Program-made: the position numbers and the translations under genes | The notes under the pieces: model-generated | What the model saw: only the letters and a program-made list of their open reading frames with translations | Database searches by the model: none | What the model was told of the DNA's origin: nothing | Shown here: positions 26,713-35,971 of the stretch, one piece after another | How positions within the stretch are numbered: the first letter of the stretch is position 1 | Layout of the letters: the number at the start of each line of letters is the position of its first letter | Assembly (NCBI GenBank): GCA_965248235.1 | Contig: CBDFIU010000005.1 | Location: 1,240,001 to 1,304,000, forward strand | Length of the DNA stretch: 64,000 nucleotides | Source of the DNA: UBA6623 sp965248235 | Lineage (GTDB): Bacteria; Acidobacteriota; Terriglobia; Bryobacterales; UBA6623 | Direction: 5' to 3'

Positions 26713-27432
26713 CTACACGTCAAACTTCGCGCGGCTGAAAAACGCCGCCAACTCGGCGGCCGCCCGCTCGAAGTCGGCCTTGAGCCGTCGCAAATTCTTC
26801 CAACAATTCGGGCGCGCCAGCGCTTGGGCCGCCACGCGCCAACCCGAAAACGTTCCGTCCGGCCGTCGCGCCCGATTAAGGTCGATCGGGAACGACGTCC
26901 CGGCCTCATCGCTGATCACGCGGACGCAGAAAAACGGCAATTCCCGTGCCGCGGCTTCCGCCGCCACCGCCGAGGCTTCCATCTCAACGGCATCGGCCCC
27001 AAGCCGAGAAAGCTCGCTTTTCCCACGCGCCGTCTGGACAACCTCGTCGACGGTCAACAGCGACCCGTGCGCGGGCTCTCGCCCTCCCGACCAAGTCGGT
27101 AACTTTACAGCATACTCCAGTCTCGGCTCATGCTGTATGACGCGTGTGGCAATGAAAACGTCCGCGAGAGAAAGTGTTTCAGCGAGTGCCCCCGCGAACC
27201 CGGTCGAAATCACGGCTGCAACCGGCTGCTCGGAGCAGGCAAGGCGAACAGCATACGCCGCGTTTTCACGTCCCGGCCCGTGGGCCACCAGCAACGCCGG
27301 CCTCGCCCCCAACTGTGTTCGCGCTTGCCGGCGAAGCCCGTTGCGGGACTCCACCCGCTCAACTCCCTCGAACGCCGCGAACTCGCGCCAATCGGCTCCG
27401 ACGACTAGCAATACCGGTTGTTTTGAAACCAT
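26713..27432 (-). CDS. hpnG: Hopanoid nucleoside phosphorylase HpnG
   Basis: A 239-residue member of the purine-nucleoside phosphorylase/MTA-SAH nucleosidase superfamily. Signatures are VVGADWREFAAFEG at the N-terminus, STGFAGALAETL and VEMEASAVAAEA near the active site, and ISDEAGTSFP. HpnG removes adenine from adenosylhopane. The ATG at 27432 is 28 bases inside the 3' end of hpnA; the longer upstream frame is a shadow of hpnA. It is followed three bases later by a zinc alcohol dehydrogenase. Confidence 0.88.
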   Translation of the reverse strand: MVSKQPVLLVVGADWREFAAFEGVERVESRNGLRRQARTQLGARPALLVAHGPGRENAAYAVRLACSEQPVAAVISTGFAGALAETLSLADVFIATRVIQHEPRLEYAVKLPTWSGGREPAHGSLLTVDEVVQTARGKSELSRLGADAVEMEASAVAAEAAARELPFFCVRVISDEAGTSFPIDLNRARRPDGTFSGWRVAAQALARPNCWKNLRRLKADFERAAAELAAFFSRAKFDV

Positions 27433-28385
27433 CGAATCGCTCGCTCGAGAGCTTCTTCCACCGGCCCGGCTGAAAATCCGATTTCCCGCTCGGCTTTCGC
27501 CGAGTCCACAAACATTTTTTTGCGGGCTATCCGGACAGCATCGAGCGGCGCGCGCGGCGGTCGGCCCGTGAGCCGGGCGGCGGCGGTCGAGACAGCCCCA
27601 TAAGCATACGCCGCCGCGTAGGGAATACGAATCTTCGGCGCGGGCCGGCCGCTGATCGTCGACAACGCCTCGAAGATCTCCCGCAGCGTCATGTTGCACC
27701 CGCCCAATATGTAACGCTCCCCGCTCACGCCCCGTTCCATCGCCGCCAAATGACCCCGCGCGACGTCTCGCACATCGACCATATTCAAGCCGGTGTCGAG
27801 ATACGCCGGCATCGCGCCCGTGAGGAAATCGACGATGACCTGCCCCGTCGGCGTTGGCTTGCGGTCGCCTTCGCCGACCGGCGCCGTGGGGTTGACGATG
27901 ACTACGGGGAGTCCCTCGTCGGCACATTCCAGCGCGAGTTGCTCCGCTAGAAATTTGGAGCGCTTGTAGGCTCCTTCCATTTCCGACAATGAGACCGGCG
28001 TGTCTTCGTTGCCCGATCCGGCGCTGCCCGGTGCGCCGATACAGCCGACCGTCGAGGTGTAGACGACGCGCTCGACGCCGGCCTCGCGGGCTGCCTGAAG
28101 AATGTTTCGGGTACCCTCGACATTCGAGGCGTAAATTTCAGCCGGGTTTGGCGCCCACAACCGATAATCCGCGGCGACGTGGAATAGCTCGTGGCAGCCG
28201 TCGATCGCGGTTCGAAGCGACGCCGGGTCGCGCAGGTCGCCGAGTACCGGCTCGACCGCAAGACCCGCGATACCCGCGCGGTCACTCGACGGCCGTACCA
28301 AAGCTCGAACCGAGCGACCTTGGTCCACCAACAGGCGGGCGATGTGGGAGCCGAGAAATCCCGATGCGCCGGTAAGGAACGTCAC
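27405..28385 (-). CDS. hpnA: Hopanoid-associated sugar epimerase/dehydrogenase HpnA
   Basis: A 326-residue extended SDR. The N-terminal TGASGFLGSHIARLL binds NAD(P). The active site has TSTVGCIG and YKRSKFLAE (Tyr-x-x-x-Lys). VVIVNPTAPVGEGD and GLNMVDVRDVARGH are HpnA family segments. HpnA is consistently found in hopanoid loci, but its reaction is not firmly established. It overlaps hpnG by 28 bases. About 175 bases separate it from the upstream PIN module. Confidence 0.9.
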   Translation of the reverse strand: MTFLTGASGFLGSHIARLLVDQGRSVRALVRPSSDRAGIAGLAVEPVLGDLRDPASLRTAIDGCHELFHVAADYRLWAPNPAEIYASNVEGTRNILQAAREAGVERVVYTSTVGCIGAPGSAGSGNEDTPVSLSEMEGAYKRSKFLAEQLALECADEGLPVVIVNPTAPVGEGDRKPTPTGQVIVDFLTGAMPAYLDTGLNMVDVRDVARGHLAAMERGVSGERYILGGCNMTLREIFEALSTISGRPAPKIRIPYAAAYAYGAVSTAAARLTGRPPRAPLDAVRIARKKMFVDSAKAEREIGFSAGPVEEALERAIRWFQNNRYC

Positions 28386-28560
28386 AATACGCGGAAAGCG
28401 GAACTGCCGGCACGCTGCATCCCGTACGCTGACCTAGGGATTGCGCGGCCTTCAACCATACGTTTTCAAACCTACCGGCCCCGGCGAGCGATCGAATCGA
28501 GCGAACCTTTTTCCGCTCTAACCCGGATGTGGTGGGGCGGAGAGGAACCCAGCCGGCGAT

Positions 28561-29025
28561 CTAGCACGCACCAGGGTCCTCGTTGGGATTGATAACCTCG
28601 ATACCCTCCGCCACTGCCGCATCCAGTAACTCGTCATCAGCGCAAACGAAAGAGAATCCTTGAACGCCCACTCCGGTGCTTAGAGCGATGCAGCCGGCTA
28701 GTTGCATCGCGTCGTAGGCGCGAAGCGGCTGACGGCCAATGATGGCAACCGCCTCTTCCAGGACCGCCGCCGTCAGGGGTTGAACGAGGAACAAGCCCCG
28801 CAGGTCGGAATCCAGCTGTGTCAGAACCTTGGCCGCTTCCGCGCTCGAAACGTCTCCTCCCCGTTCCCGGCGACGGACCGCCGAATGAAACTCAACGCGG
28901 GACACTTCGAGGATCGCAACCTGATCGTGCTCGGGGTCTCGCAACAAATCAGCAACCCGGCCCGACCCGCTTTCTTGAATGTAGAGCTTTGCGAGCGCGC
29001 TGGTGTCCAAATAGTAGACCGCCAA
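28561..29025 (-). CDS. PIN-domain ribonuclease, VapC-like toxin
   Basis: A 154-residue PIN protein. The acidic residues expected at the Mg site are present: YLDTSALAKLY at the N-terminus, SRVEFHSAV, LRAYDAMQLA and CADDELL. It starts at a TTG placed directly after the TAA of the preceding gene (TAATTG), so the two are translationally coupled. VapC toxins cleave tRNA or rRNA. The usual antitoxin is a small DNA-binding protein; here the partner is a 238-residue protein of unknown family. Confidence 0.85.
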   Translation of the reverse strand: MAVYYLDTSALAKLYIQESGSGRVADLLRDPEHDQVAILEVSRVEFHSAVRRRERGGDVSSAEAAKVLTQLDSDLRGLFLVQPLTAAVLEEAVAIIGRQPLRAYDAMQLAGCIALSTGVGVQGFSFVCADDELLDAAVAEGIEVINPNEDPGAC

Positions 29026-29742
29026 TTACCGTCGCCCTTCAAGAACGGTTTCGGACAAGGGCCTGCCTTTGATTCGTATCGGGCGGAATCGCTTTGGCTC
29101 CGGTCTCCGCGAGACAAAGTTTTCGAAGTCGGGATGTCCCCGGTTGAGCCGTACGGTTGTGGTCGGATACATCGGCGCCTTGGGGTTATGAATCTTTGCG
29201 GTGAGCACGAGATCGCGACCGGTTGCCCGCCGCAGAATCCGGTTCCGTTCGGCGCCATCAACGGTCCAAGAGAAACCTCGGCCGGGGAGGTACGTGTCTC
29301 GGAACCATTTCAGAGCAACAAAGCGCCTTTCCGGGCTGCTTTCCGCTTCGTCCAGCGCCTCGATCAGATTCTTGATTCGGCTCTCGGATAGGTTTGGCGG
29401 ACCCTCAACGCGGCTGTCGATTATTCCCCTCGAAAGCTCACTGTCGCCTGCCTCACGATCAGTGATGGACGCGGCTTCATCTCTTCGTTCGTAACCAATC
29501 AATGCCTGGCACTCAGCCGGCTGCCAGTATTCAGCGGCTGCATTGCGTCGGATCCTGCGAACTCTGCGGTCCGTGTCCGGACGAACCAACAAAACTTGCG
29601 GTTCCATGCCCTTCGGGGCCAAGTGACGAAGATCCGCCAACTCAGCCGGCAGGTCGCTGGTGTTACGCAGGGCCTTCAAGGCTTTCTCAATATCCGTTTG
29701 GATCTCCGCAATCGTTTTTTTCGGTCCGGGAATGCGCTTCAT
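29026..29742 (-). CDS. Unknown 238-residue protein coupled to a PIN toxin
   Basis: I recognise no family. The start at 29742 has a strong AAAGGAG eight bases upstream. The N-terminal 40 residues (KKTIAEIQTDIEKALKALRNTSDLPAELADL) look helical and could form a coiled coil or DNA-binding segment. The middle is acidic, and the C-terminus is rich in Arg/Lys/Pro (RRPEPKRFRPIRIKGRP). It is the upstream partner of the PIN gene, the normal place for an antitoxin, yet is two to three times usual antitoxin size. It may be an atypical antitoxin or a separate effector. Confidence 0.6.
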   Translation of the reverse strand: MKRIPGPKKTIAEIQTDIEKALKALRNTSDLPAELADLRHLAPKGMEPQVLLVRPDTDRRVRRIRRNAAAEYWQPAECQALIGYERRDEAASITDREAGDSELSRGIIDSRVEGPPNLSESRIKNLIEALDEAESSPERRFVALKWFRDTYLPGRGFSWTVDGAERNRILRRATGRDLVLTAKIHNPKAPMYPTTTVRLNRGHPDFENFVSRRPEPKRFRPIRIKGRPLSETVLEGRR

Positions 29743-29860
29743 CTACATATCTCCTTTAAATTAAGTCATTTAACGTATTAACTCAGTCGATCGGAGACTG
29801 CGACTCCCGGGCATTCTTGTAGACTATATATAAAGATTTGCAGAGTTAATATCTAAATCT
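29743..29860 (-). promoter_or_regulatory. AT-rich promoter region of the PIN module with inverted repeat
   Basis: This stretch is far more AT-rich than its surroundings. It holds a TATATA element near 29826-29831 and a 9-bp inverted repeat, TATTAACTC (29776-29784) and GAGTTAATA (29843-29851). It is a plausible autoregulatory site. The change in base composition also suggests the module was acquired. Confidence 0.45.
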
Positions 29861-30015
29861 TACCAGCCGCGCCCAGCGGTCGTCAAGCCCAGCAAGATAG
29901 AGAAATCCCGGCAGGTTCGCGGAATGGTTCGCGCGGCGGGGGCCCCACATTCCGGCGCTATCGCCTTGGGGCGCGCAAAAAAGCAGGGCCGAGCAGCGGC
30001 TCGGTATGGGGAAAC

Positions 30016-31134
30016 CTACGACAGCGCCCAGCTCAGCATCTTCAAACTGTCGCCGAGCCGTGCGTTCACGCCCAAGGCCGCCGAGGGCTCGTAGCCGCAA
30101 TGCACCAGGCAATGCTCGCACCGCTCATCGTTGCCAGGGCCGTAGTTTTGCCACGGCGTTTGGTTCATCAACTCGTCGAAGGTCTCCCAATGGGCGTCGG
30201 TGATCAAGTAACAGGGACCCTTCCAACCGCGGATGTTATAGGTCGGGTTGCCCCAAGCTGTACAAGGCAGCTCGCGCTCGCCTTTCAAGAATTCCAAATA
30301 CGCCGGCGTCGAGGTCAGCCGAAAACGCCGAAAGATACGATCGATGTCTCGAAACTTCTCGTGCACTTCTTCCCGTGTCAAGAAAATCTCGCGGGTGCCC
30401 ACCGCCGCGTAACCGTAGGCGGGCGACAGCATATGCCCGTCGACACCGAGCGGTTCGAGATATTCATAGAGCGCTTCGATCTCCTTCATGTCCGTCTCGC
30501 GGTAGACGGTCGTGTTGGTGCAAACCATGAACCCGGCCTTCTTCGCCGCACGGATACCCTCGATTGCCTCGTCGAACACGCCCTCGCGCTCCACGGCCAG
30601 ATCGTGCGTTTCCCGCAATCCATCCAAGTGGACATTAAAAAACAATCGATTGCTCGGCTGAAACTCGTGCAGCCGCTTGACCAGAAACATGCCGTTCGTA
30701 CAAAGGTAGACATGTCGCTTGCGCTCCAGAATACTCGCCGCCAACGGCCCGATTCGCGGGTACATCATCGGCTCTCCGCCGCATATCGAAACAATTGGCG
30801 CGCCGCACTCATCCACGGCGGCGAGGCATTTTTCAAGCGGAATGCGCTCGGTGATCGTCTCGTCGTATTCGCGAATGCGACCGCAGCCGGTGCAGGTCAA
30901 GTTGCAGGCATGCAGGGGCTCGAGCATCAGCACCAGCGGAAAGCGTCTTCGCAAGTAGGGATGCGGAACCGCGTCACCGGAAATCCGCGTCGGGGCCGAG
31001 CCGTTCGCCAGTATCGGGAAGGGGCCGGCGCCGGACGCCGGCGTCGGATCGCCCTGCCAACGAGCCGGAGGCCGCAGCTTGTTCTTGATGATGTAGGCGC
31101 CAAGCCGCGCGGCGGTTTCGAGAGGAATGCGCAT
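30016..31134 (-). CDS. hpnH: Adenosylhopane synthase HpnH (radical SAM)
   Basis: A 372-residue radical SAM enzyme. The Fe-S motif is C77-x3-C81-x2-C84 (CNLTCTGC), followed by CGGEPMMYPRIG and LCTNGMFL. A cysteine-rich C-terminal SPASM-like tail is visible (CEHCLVHCGYEP). HpnH adds the adenosyl group from S-adenosylmethionine to hopene, the first step of C35 hopanoid synthesis. It follows shc by about 120 bases. The downstream PIN module separates it from hpnA and hpnG. Confidence 0.95.
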   Translation of the reverse strand: MRIPLETAARLGAYIIKNKLRPPARWQGDPTPASGAGPFPILANGSAPTRISGDAVPHPYLRRRFPLVLMLEPLHACNLTCTGCGRIREYDETITERIPLEKCLAAVDECGAPIVSICGGEPMMYPRIGPLAASILERKRHVYLCTNGMFLVKRLHEFQPSNRLFFNVHLDGLRETHDLAVEREGVFDEAIEGIRAAKKAGFMVCTNTTVYRETDMKEIEALYEYLEPLGVDGHMLSPAYGYAAVGTREIFLTREEVHEKFRDIDRIFRRFRLTSTPAYLEFLKGERELPCTAWGNPTYNIRGWKGPCYLITDAHWETFDELMNQTPWQNYGPGNDERCEHCLVHCGYEPSAALGVNARLGDSLKMLSWALS

Positions 31135-31257
31135 GATGTCTGTCGGTGATCGGGTTCAATCGCCTGCCGCGGCTGTCCAAGTCTGAATTGTCGTTCGCGG
31201 CAGCCCCGGTCCGTTGCCGCGTTCATTGGTGTCGGCCGCAGCCCGTAGGGCCGGTCG

Positions 31258-33216
31258 CTACAGGGCCTTGGCGTACTCGGCCAAGGCTAGTAACGGAAAA
31301 TACTGCCGATAGAGATCGTACTTCAAATAGAAAACACCGGGGAAACCGGTTCCGGTGTAGCTCCATTCGCTCCACGAGCCGTCGGGACCCTGCGTTTCGA
31401 GCAAGTAACGGACCCCCGCCTCGACACTGCCCGAGCGGTTGTCTCCCGAGGCCAACAGTCCCAGCAACGCCCATGCCGTCTGCGAGGCCGTGCTCTCTCC
31501 CTCGGTCTTGTGTCTGGGATCATCGTACCCGGCGCAGCTCTCTCCCCAACCGCCGTCGGCGTTCTGGATCGAACGCAGCCATTCCCCGGCGCGGATGATG
31601 TAGGCCTCGCGCGGATCCTCGCCCGCCGCCGCCAAACCCCGCAGAGCGAAACACGTGCCGTAGATATAGTTCACGCCCCAACGCCCGAACCAGCTGCCGT
31701 CGTCTTCCTGCGTTCGCTTGAGAAACTCGACTCCCCGCCACACGGCTGGGTGGGATGCTCCCGGGCCCACCGCGCACAGCGCGTCCAAAACCCGCCCGGT
31801 CAAATCCGGACAGGTCGGGTCGAGCATCGCATTGTGGTCGGCGAATGGAACGTGGTTGAACAGACGATTGTTGTTGTCCACGTCAAACGCGCCCCAGCCC
31901 CCGTCCTTCGACTGCATGCTGAGCAGCCATTTCACGCCGCGCCACACAGCCGCGCGTTGGGCCTCTGGGCTCGTCGCCTCGGCATGACTCAGCGCCAAAA
32001 GCACTTGCGCGGTGTCGTCGGTATCCGGATAAAACTCGTTCGCGAATTCGAAGTACCAGCCTCCCGGCTCGCCCGTTCGGTTTCTCACTGCCCAGTCGCC
32101 CGGACGGCGCACTTCCTTCGTCAGCAACCAATCCGCCGCACGACGCAAAGCCCCGCCGACCTTCTCGGAGGGATTCGGAAAAGCCGTTCCGATCGCAGTC
32201 GCCGTCAACCCCGTGTCCCACACCGGCGACAGGCAGGGTTGCAGGCGCAGCGTGCCGCTGTTGTCGTCGCCTTCCTCGATAATCAACTCGTCGAACTTCT
32301 CGATCTGTCGCCGCAACAACGGATCGTCGAGGCCGTAGCCCAGCTCGGTCAACGCCATGATGCAATTCATCATGGCCGGGAAGATCGCGCCCAGCCCGTC
32401 GGAATCCTCCAGCCTTTCGATCATCCAGCGCGATGTGGCACGAACCGCCTTGCGGCGCGCCCTTCGAACCCCGACGCGTTCCCAAACTTTGAGCGCGCGG
32501 TCGGCTAATAAGAAGAGATTGCCCGGGTCGAAAAGGTCGCCTTGCGCCCGTTGAGCATCCTTCGAAAGCTCATCCAGATCGATGCCCGCGGGCACGGGGC
32601 GAGAAGCCCCTAACGCGCCTAGAATTGCCAACGGCGCAATGATGGCGCGTGTCCATGACGACATGTCATAGATGCTGAACTTGGCCTTGTCGGGAAGTAG
32701 GAATAGCTCGGGCGGGATCGTCGGCGTCTTGGCGCGGTCGTAGAGCCCGAAGAAACTTAGATAAATTTTGGTATAGCTGTTACTCGCCTCGACGCCGCCC
32801 AACTGGAGAATCCGCCGCTTGGCGTGAACCAGCCGCTCGTCGTCGGCGCCGTACCCGGTTAGCCGCAGGGCCAGATAGGCCTTGACCGAAGCGCTGACAT
32901 TCGCCGGTCCGCCCGGATAGATGTTCCAACCGCCGTCGGGAAGCTGCCTGCTGAGAATGTAGCGCGCCGCCCGTGCGATTCGAACGACAGTCGGAGGCCC
33001 CCAGGTCCCCGCTCGCGGCGGGTAGAGCCACAATTGCAGCAGGATGTAGTCGGATTCAAGCGAGGTGTCGGCTTCCAGTTCGCCGACCCACCAGCCGCCG
33101 GGCGACTGGCGGGCGAGCAAGCAGTCGGCGGCCGCCCGCACTGCCGAGTTGATCTCGGAATGCCGATCCGGAGCGAGAGTTTGTACCGCCGCTGTGCTCA
33201 AGTGCTCGACTCCCAA
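31258..33216 (-). CDS. shc: Squalene-hopene cyclase
   Basis: A 652-residue membrane-associated triterpene cyclase that folds squalene into hopene. The protonating DXDD motif is DTDD at residues 398-401. Several QW repeats are visible, for example QSPGGWWVGEL, QLPDGGWNIY, QSKDGGWGAFD and QNADGGWGES. LFNHVPFADHNAMLDP is a conserved active-site segment. The length is normal for the family. It lies between ispH and hpnH on the same strand and is the central gene of the hopanoid cluster (also called hpnF). Confidence 0.96.
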   Translation of the reverse strand: MGVEHLSTAAVQTLAPDRHSEINSAVRAAADCLLARQSPGGWWVGELEADTSLESDYILLQLWLYPPRAGTWGPPTVVRIARAARYILSRQLPDGGWNIYPGGPANVSASVKAYLALRLTGYGADDERLVHAKRRILQLGGVEASNSYTKIYLSFFGLYDRAKTPTIPPELFLLPDKAKFSIYDMSSWTRAIIAPLAILGALGASRPVPAGIDLDELSKDAQRAQGDLFDPGNLFLLADRALKVWERVGVRRARRKAVRATSRWMIERLEDSDGLGAIFPAMMNCIMALTELGYGLDDPLLRRQIEKFDELIIEEGDDNSGTLRLQPCLSPVWDTGLTATAIGTAFPNPSEKVGGALRRAADWLLTKEVRRPGDWAVRNRTGEPGGWYFEFANEFYPDTDDTAQVLLALSHAEATSPEAQRAAVWRGVKWLLSMQSKDGGWGAFDVDNNNRLFNHVPFADHNAMLDPTCPDLTGRVLDALCAVGPGASHPAVWRGVEFLKRTQEDDGSWFGRWGVNYIYGTCFALRGLAAAGEDPREAYIIRAGEWLRSIQNADGGWGESCAGYDDPRHKTEGESTASQTAWALLGLLASGDNRSGSVEAGVRYLLETQGPDGSWSEWSYTGTGFPGVFYLKYDLYRQYFPLLALAEYAKAL

Positions 33217-33302
33217 TTGACTCTACGGAAGAACACGCCCGGGCGTTTTGAGCCGCCGCGGGCCCCGCATGATCTCAAAGTCCCCGTCGCCCTTGCGCCG
33301 TT

Positions 33303-34301
33303 TCATGGATTAGCGATTTGAGTCAGCTCGCCTTGATGCGCGGCCAACTCCGATGGCAGCGGAAAACTGACGTCTTCCTCGATGACTTCGACCTCCTCGA
33401 CGCGCGAGAACCCGAACGTGGTCAGCTGGTCGACGATGCCCCGCACCAGCACTTCCGGCGCCGACGCTCCGGCCGTCACCGCGACGCGCCTGACTCCGCT
33501 GAACCAATCCTCGTCGAGTTGCGACTTGTCGTCGATCAGATGTCCGAGCACGCCCAGGTTTTCACCCACCTCGACAAGCCTTCGCGAATTCGAGCTGTTT
33601 TGCGAGCCCACGACCAACAGCAAGTCGGCTCGCGGCGCGACGCGTTTCACGGCTTGCTGACGGTTTTCGGTGGCGTAACAGATATCCTTCGCCGGAGGCC
33701 CCTGAATTTCGGGGAAGCGCTGCTCCAACTCCGCGATGATGACGCCTGCCTCGTCGAGGCTGAGCGTCGTCTGCGTCAAGTAGTAGGTGTTGGCCGGGTC
33801 GGGGACCTCGACTTGTCGCGCTTCTTCGGGTGACGAGACGACGATCGTGCGCTCGGGGGCTTCTCCCATCGTGCCGATCACTTCGTCATGGTCACGGTGG
33901 CCGATCAGCAGAATCGTACCCCGCGTCGCGGCGAAGCGGACGGCTTCCAAATGAACTTTCGTCACGAGCGGACAAGTCGCGTCGATTACTTGCAAGCGTC
34001 GCCGCGCGGCTTGTTCACGGACTTCGGGTGCGACGCCGTGGGCGCTGTAAACCACCCGGCCGTCTTCGGGAACCTCGTCGAGTTCGTCCACGAAAATCGC
34101 GCCGCGCGAAGCCAGATCGTCAACGACGTGGCGATTGTGGACGATCTCTTTGCGGACGTAAATCGGGGGTCCGTAGACCTGTAGGGCCAGCTCGACAATG
34201 TCGATCGCGCGCACCACGCCGGCGCAGAATCCGCGCGGTTTGAGCAGGTAGACGACCTTTTCGCCGCCGTTCGCCGGGGTGGGGAAACCGTTGTCAGCCA
34301 T
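33303..34301 (-). CDS. ispH: 4-hydroxy-3-methylbut-2-enyl diphosphate reductase IspH
   Basis: A 332-residue enzyme making IPP and DMAPP in the last step of the MEP pathway. The three cluster cysteines are C26 (PRGFCAGV), C110 (DATCPLVTKVH) and C208 (ICYATENRQ). YSAHGV, GHRDHDEV and GSQNSSNS are further family motifs. Its place immediately upstream of shc links isoprenoid precursor supply to hopanoid synthesis, as seen in other hopanoid loci. Confidence 0.96.
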   Translation of the reverse strand: MADNGFPTPANGGEKVVYLLKPRGFCAGVVRAIDIVELALQVYGPPIYVRKEIVHNRHVVDDLASRGAIFVDELDEVPEDGRVVYSAHGVAPEVREQAARRRLQVIDATCPLVTKVHLEAVRFAATRGTILLIGHRDHDEVIGTMGEAPERTIVVSSPEEARQVEVPDPANTYYLTQTTLSLDEAGVIIAELEQRFPEIQGPPAKDICYATENRQQAVKRVAPRADLLLVVGSQNSSNSRRLVEVGENLGVLGHLIDDKSQLDEDWFSGVRRVAVTAGASAPEVLVRGIVDQLTTFGFSRVEEVEVIEEDVSFPLPSELAAHQGELTQIANP

Positions 34302-34446
34302 CGAATCTCCCGATCGAGAGCAATCGCAAAATAGAGCCTGTCGCCCGCCTTTTCGCCAAGGGCGTCTCTATAGCTTACAGTAGCGGCTCTGGGGGGACGG
34401 CGGAAACCCTCACTCGCAACCGACGATATCCCGAATTAGCCCTGAA

Positions 34447-35601
34447 TTAACCCTCGTTGTGCATCCGGCCCGCCCGGTCGAGACGGTATCGCCGGCCCGC
34501 CCACTCGACGCGGTCCCCGAAAAAACTCGCGCACCAAATCCCGAAAGCGCATAGGTCGGCCGCGAAAATCCAATGACCCCGCCGGTCGACCAATTCGGAC
34601 CCTAGCGCCCCTCGACCGACCGACCAAGCCGCTACTCCCCGCAGCGCCAGGCAAATCAGCGCCGCCACCGCCGCCGGGGCCTGATTCCCCGCCAACCCGA
34701 GAGCCGCGAGGCTCCAGACCGTCCCATGCGTGAAGAGCAGTCCCGCATGTCCCCAAGGCCGCGAAACACGCACCGTGCGCGACCACCGCAGCCAATGCCG
34801 CCCGACGTCGCGCCACCCCGCATCCGGCGGAACGGTTTCCACTACCCGCCGGGCCAAGACAACGCGCCGACCCTTCGTGGCCAGTCGACTTCCCAATTGG
34901 TAGTCATCAGCCAAGAACGGCCGCAGCGCCTCGAAGCCGCCAAGGGCATCGAGGTCGGCGCGGCGAAGGGCCATCGTCGCGCCCAACGCAAAGCGCATCC
35001 CTTGGAAACCGCGCGCCGCCAGCACCTGCCCTTGAAATTCAGCCGACACCCACAGAGCTTCGAGCAACGACGCAAAGCTCTCGGCGGGCCGGGCGCGGTA
35101 CAGGCAGCTCACCAGACCGACCGCGGGGTCATCCAACTCGCCGACAACTTCCCGGAAGTAACCCGGCTCGACGGCGATATCGGCGTCGTTGACCAGAAAT
35201 ACGTCGTGGCGGGCACGGCGCGCAAGTTCCTCGAGCCGCCACACCTTGGCGTTGCCAGCCGGCGCGGGTCCGCACACAACGATCTCGATCGGACGGTCGG
35301 AAAATTCGGCGGCCAAGCGAGAAACCACGGCAACGGCCGGATCATCAGCCGTCTCGACACCGAAAAGCAGCTCGAACTCGGGATAGTCCTGTGTAGCGTG
35401 AGCTCGGAGGTTCTTTTCCAACGACCCGCCGTCGCCCTGGAGAGGCTTGAGCACCGACAGCGCCGGAGTCGCTCCGCCGAGACGCGGCCCGCCGCCCCAA
35501 AAGCGCCACGCAAACCAGATGACTGCCAAGTAATGGAACGACGCGCAAACCGTCAAAGCGACGGCAACGAACGACAGAGGATCGCTCACCAACTCCGTCA
35601 C
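34447..35601 (-). CDS. hpnI: Hopanoid glycosyltransferase HpnI
   Basis: A 384-residue GT21-type (ceramide-glucosyltransferase-like) membrane glycosyltransferase. It has an N-terminal helix, a catalytic domain with VNDADIAVEPGYF (DxD-type), LADDYQLG and HWLRW (family consensus QxxRW, so the first position is His), and C-terminal hydrophobic helices. HpnI adds N-acetylglucosamine to bacteriohopanetetrol. The start is seven bases after the SMR-like gene at 35609-35971. Neither HpnK nor HpnJ is in the window. Confidence 0.85.
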   Translation of the reverse strand: MTELVSDPLSFVAVALTVCASFHYLAVIWFAWRFWGGGPRLGGATPALSVLKPLQGDGGSLEKNLRAHATQDYPEFELLFGVETADDPAVAVVSRLAAEFSDRPIEIVVCGPAPAGNAKVWRLEELARRARHDVFLVNDADIAVEPGYFREVVGELDDPAVGLVSCLYRARPAESFASLLEALWVSAEFQGQVLAARGFQGMRFALGATMALRRADLDALGGFEALRPFLADDYQLGSRLATKGRRVVLARRVVETVPPDAGWRDVGRHWLRWSRTVRVSRPWGHAGLLFTHGTVWSLAALGLAGNQAPAAVAALICLALRGVAAWSVGRGALGSELVDRRGHWIFAADLCAFGIWCASFFGDRVEWAGRRYRLDRAGRMHNEG

Positions 35602-35608
35602 CGGGTGC

Positions 35609-35971
35609 CTACGTGGAAACCAACATCACGCCGCAGGTTACCAACAACGCACCCGCCCAGCGCCGCCGGGAGATCGCTTCCCCCAAGACCGTTTTCGCCA
35701 GCAACGTCTCGACCACGTACCCCGCCGCCGTCGCGGGTACGGCGAAGCTGACGTCGGCGATCGAAAGCAGCGCCATGAACGCGAAGAATGACAGGGTATA
35801 GCCGACCAGCGAAAGCCAAATCACCGCGGAGCCCCCGACGCGGCGCGCCTCGCGCGCCAACGACCGCGGATGAAAATCGTCGATTGGTCCCAAACGTCGC
35901 ATCCCGGCGGCTTTCAGAAGATCGCCGGCGACCGTCCCCCCGACAACCAGCAGCAGCAAGAAGAGCTTCAA
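35609..35971 (-). CDS. SMR/EamA-like four-helix membrane protein (second of pair)
   Basis: About 120 residues with four membrane helices (LFLLLLVVGGTVAGDLL, VIWLSLVGYTLSFFAFMALL, VSFAVPATAAGYVVETLLAKTVL, WAGALLVTCGVMLV), the layout of a small multidrug resistance or ArnE/ArnF half-transporter. TTG 35971 overlaps the TGA stop of its upstream partner (TTGA) and sets the start. It ends seven bases before hpnI. ArnE/ArnF pairs flip a glycosylated polyprenol, so a lipid flippase role beside HpnI is a reasonable inference. Confidence 0.75.
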   Translation of the reverse strand: MKLFLLLLVVGGTVAGDLLKAAGMRRLGPIDDFHPRSLAREARRVGGSAVIWLSLVGYTLSFFAFMALLSIADVSFAVPATAAGYVVETLLAKTVLGEAISRRRWAGALLVTCGVMLVST

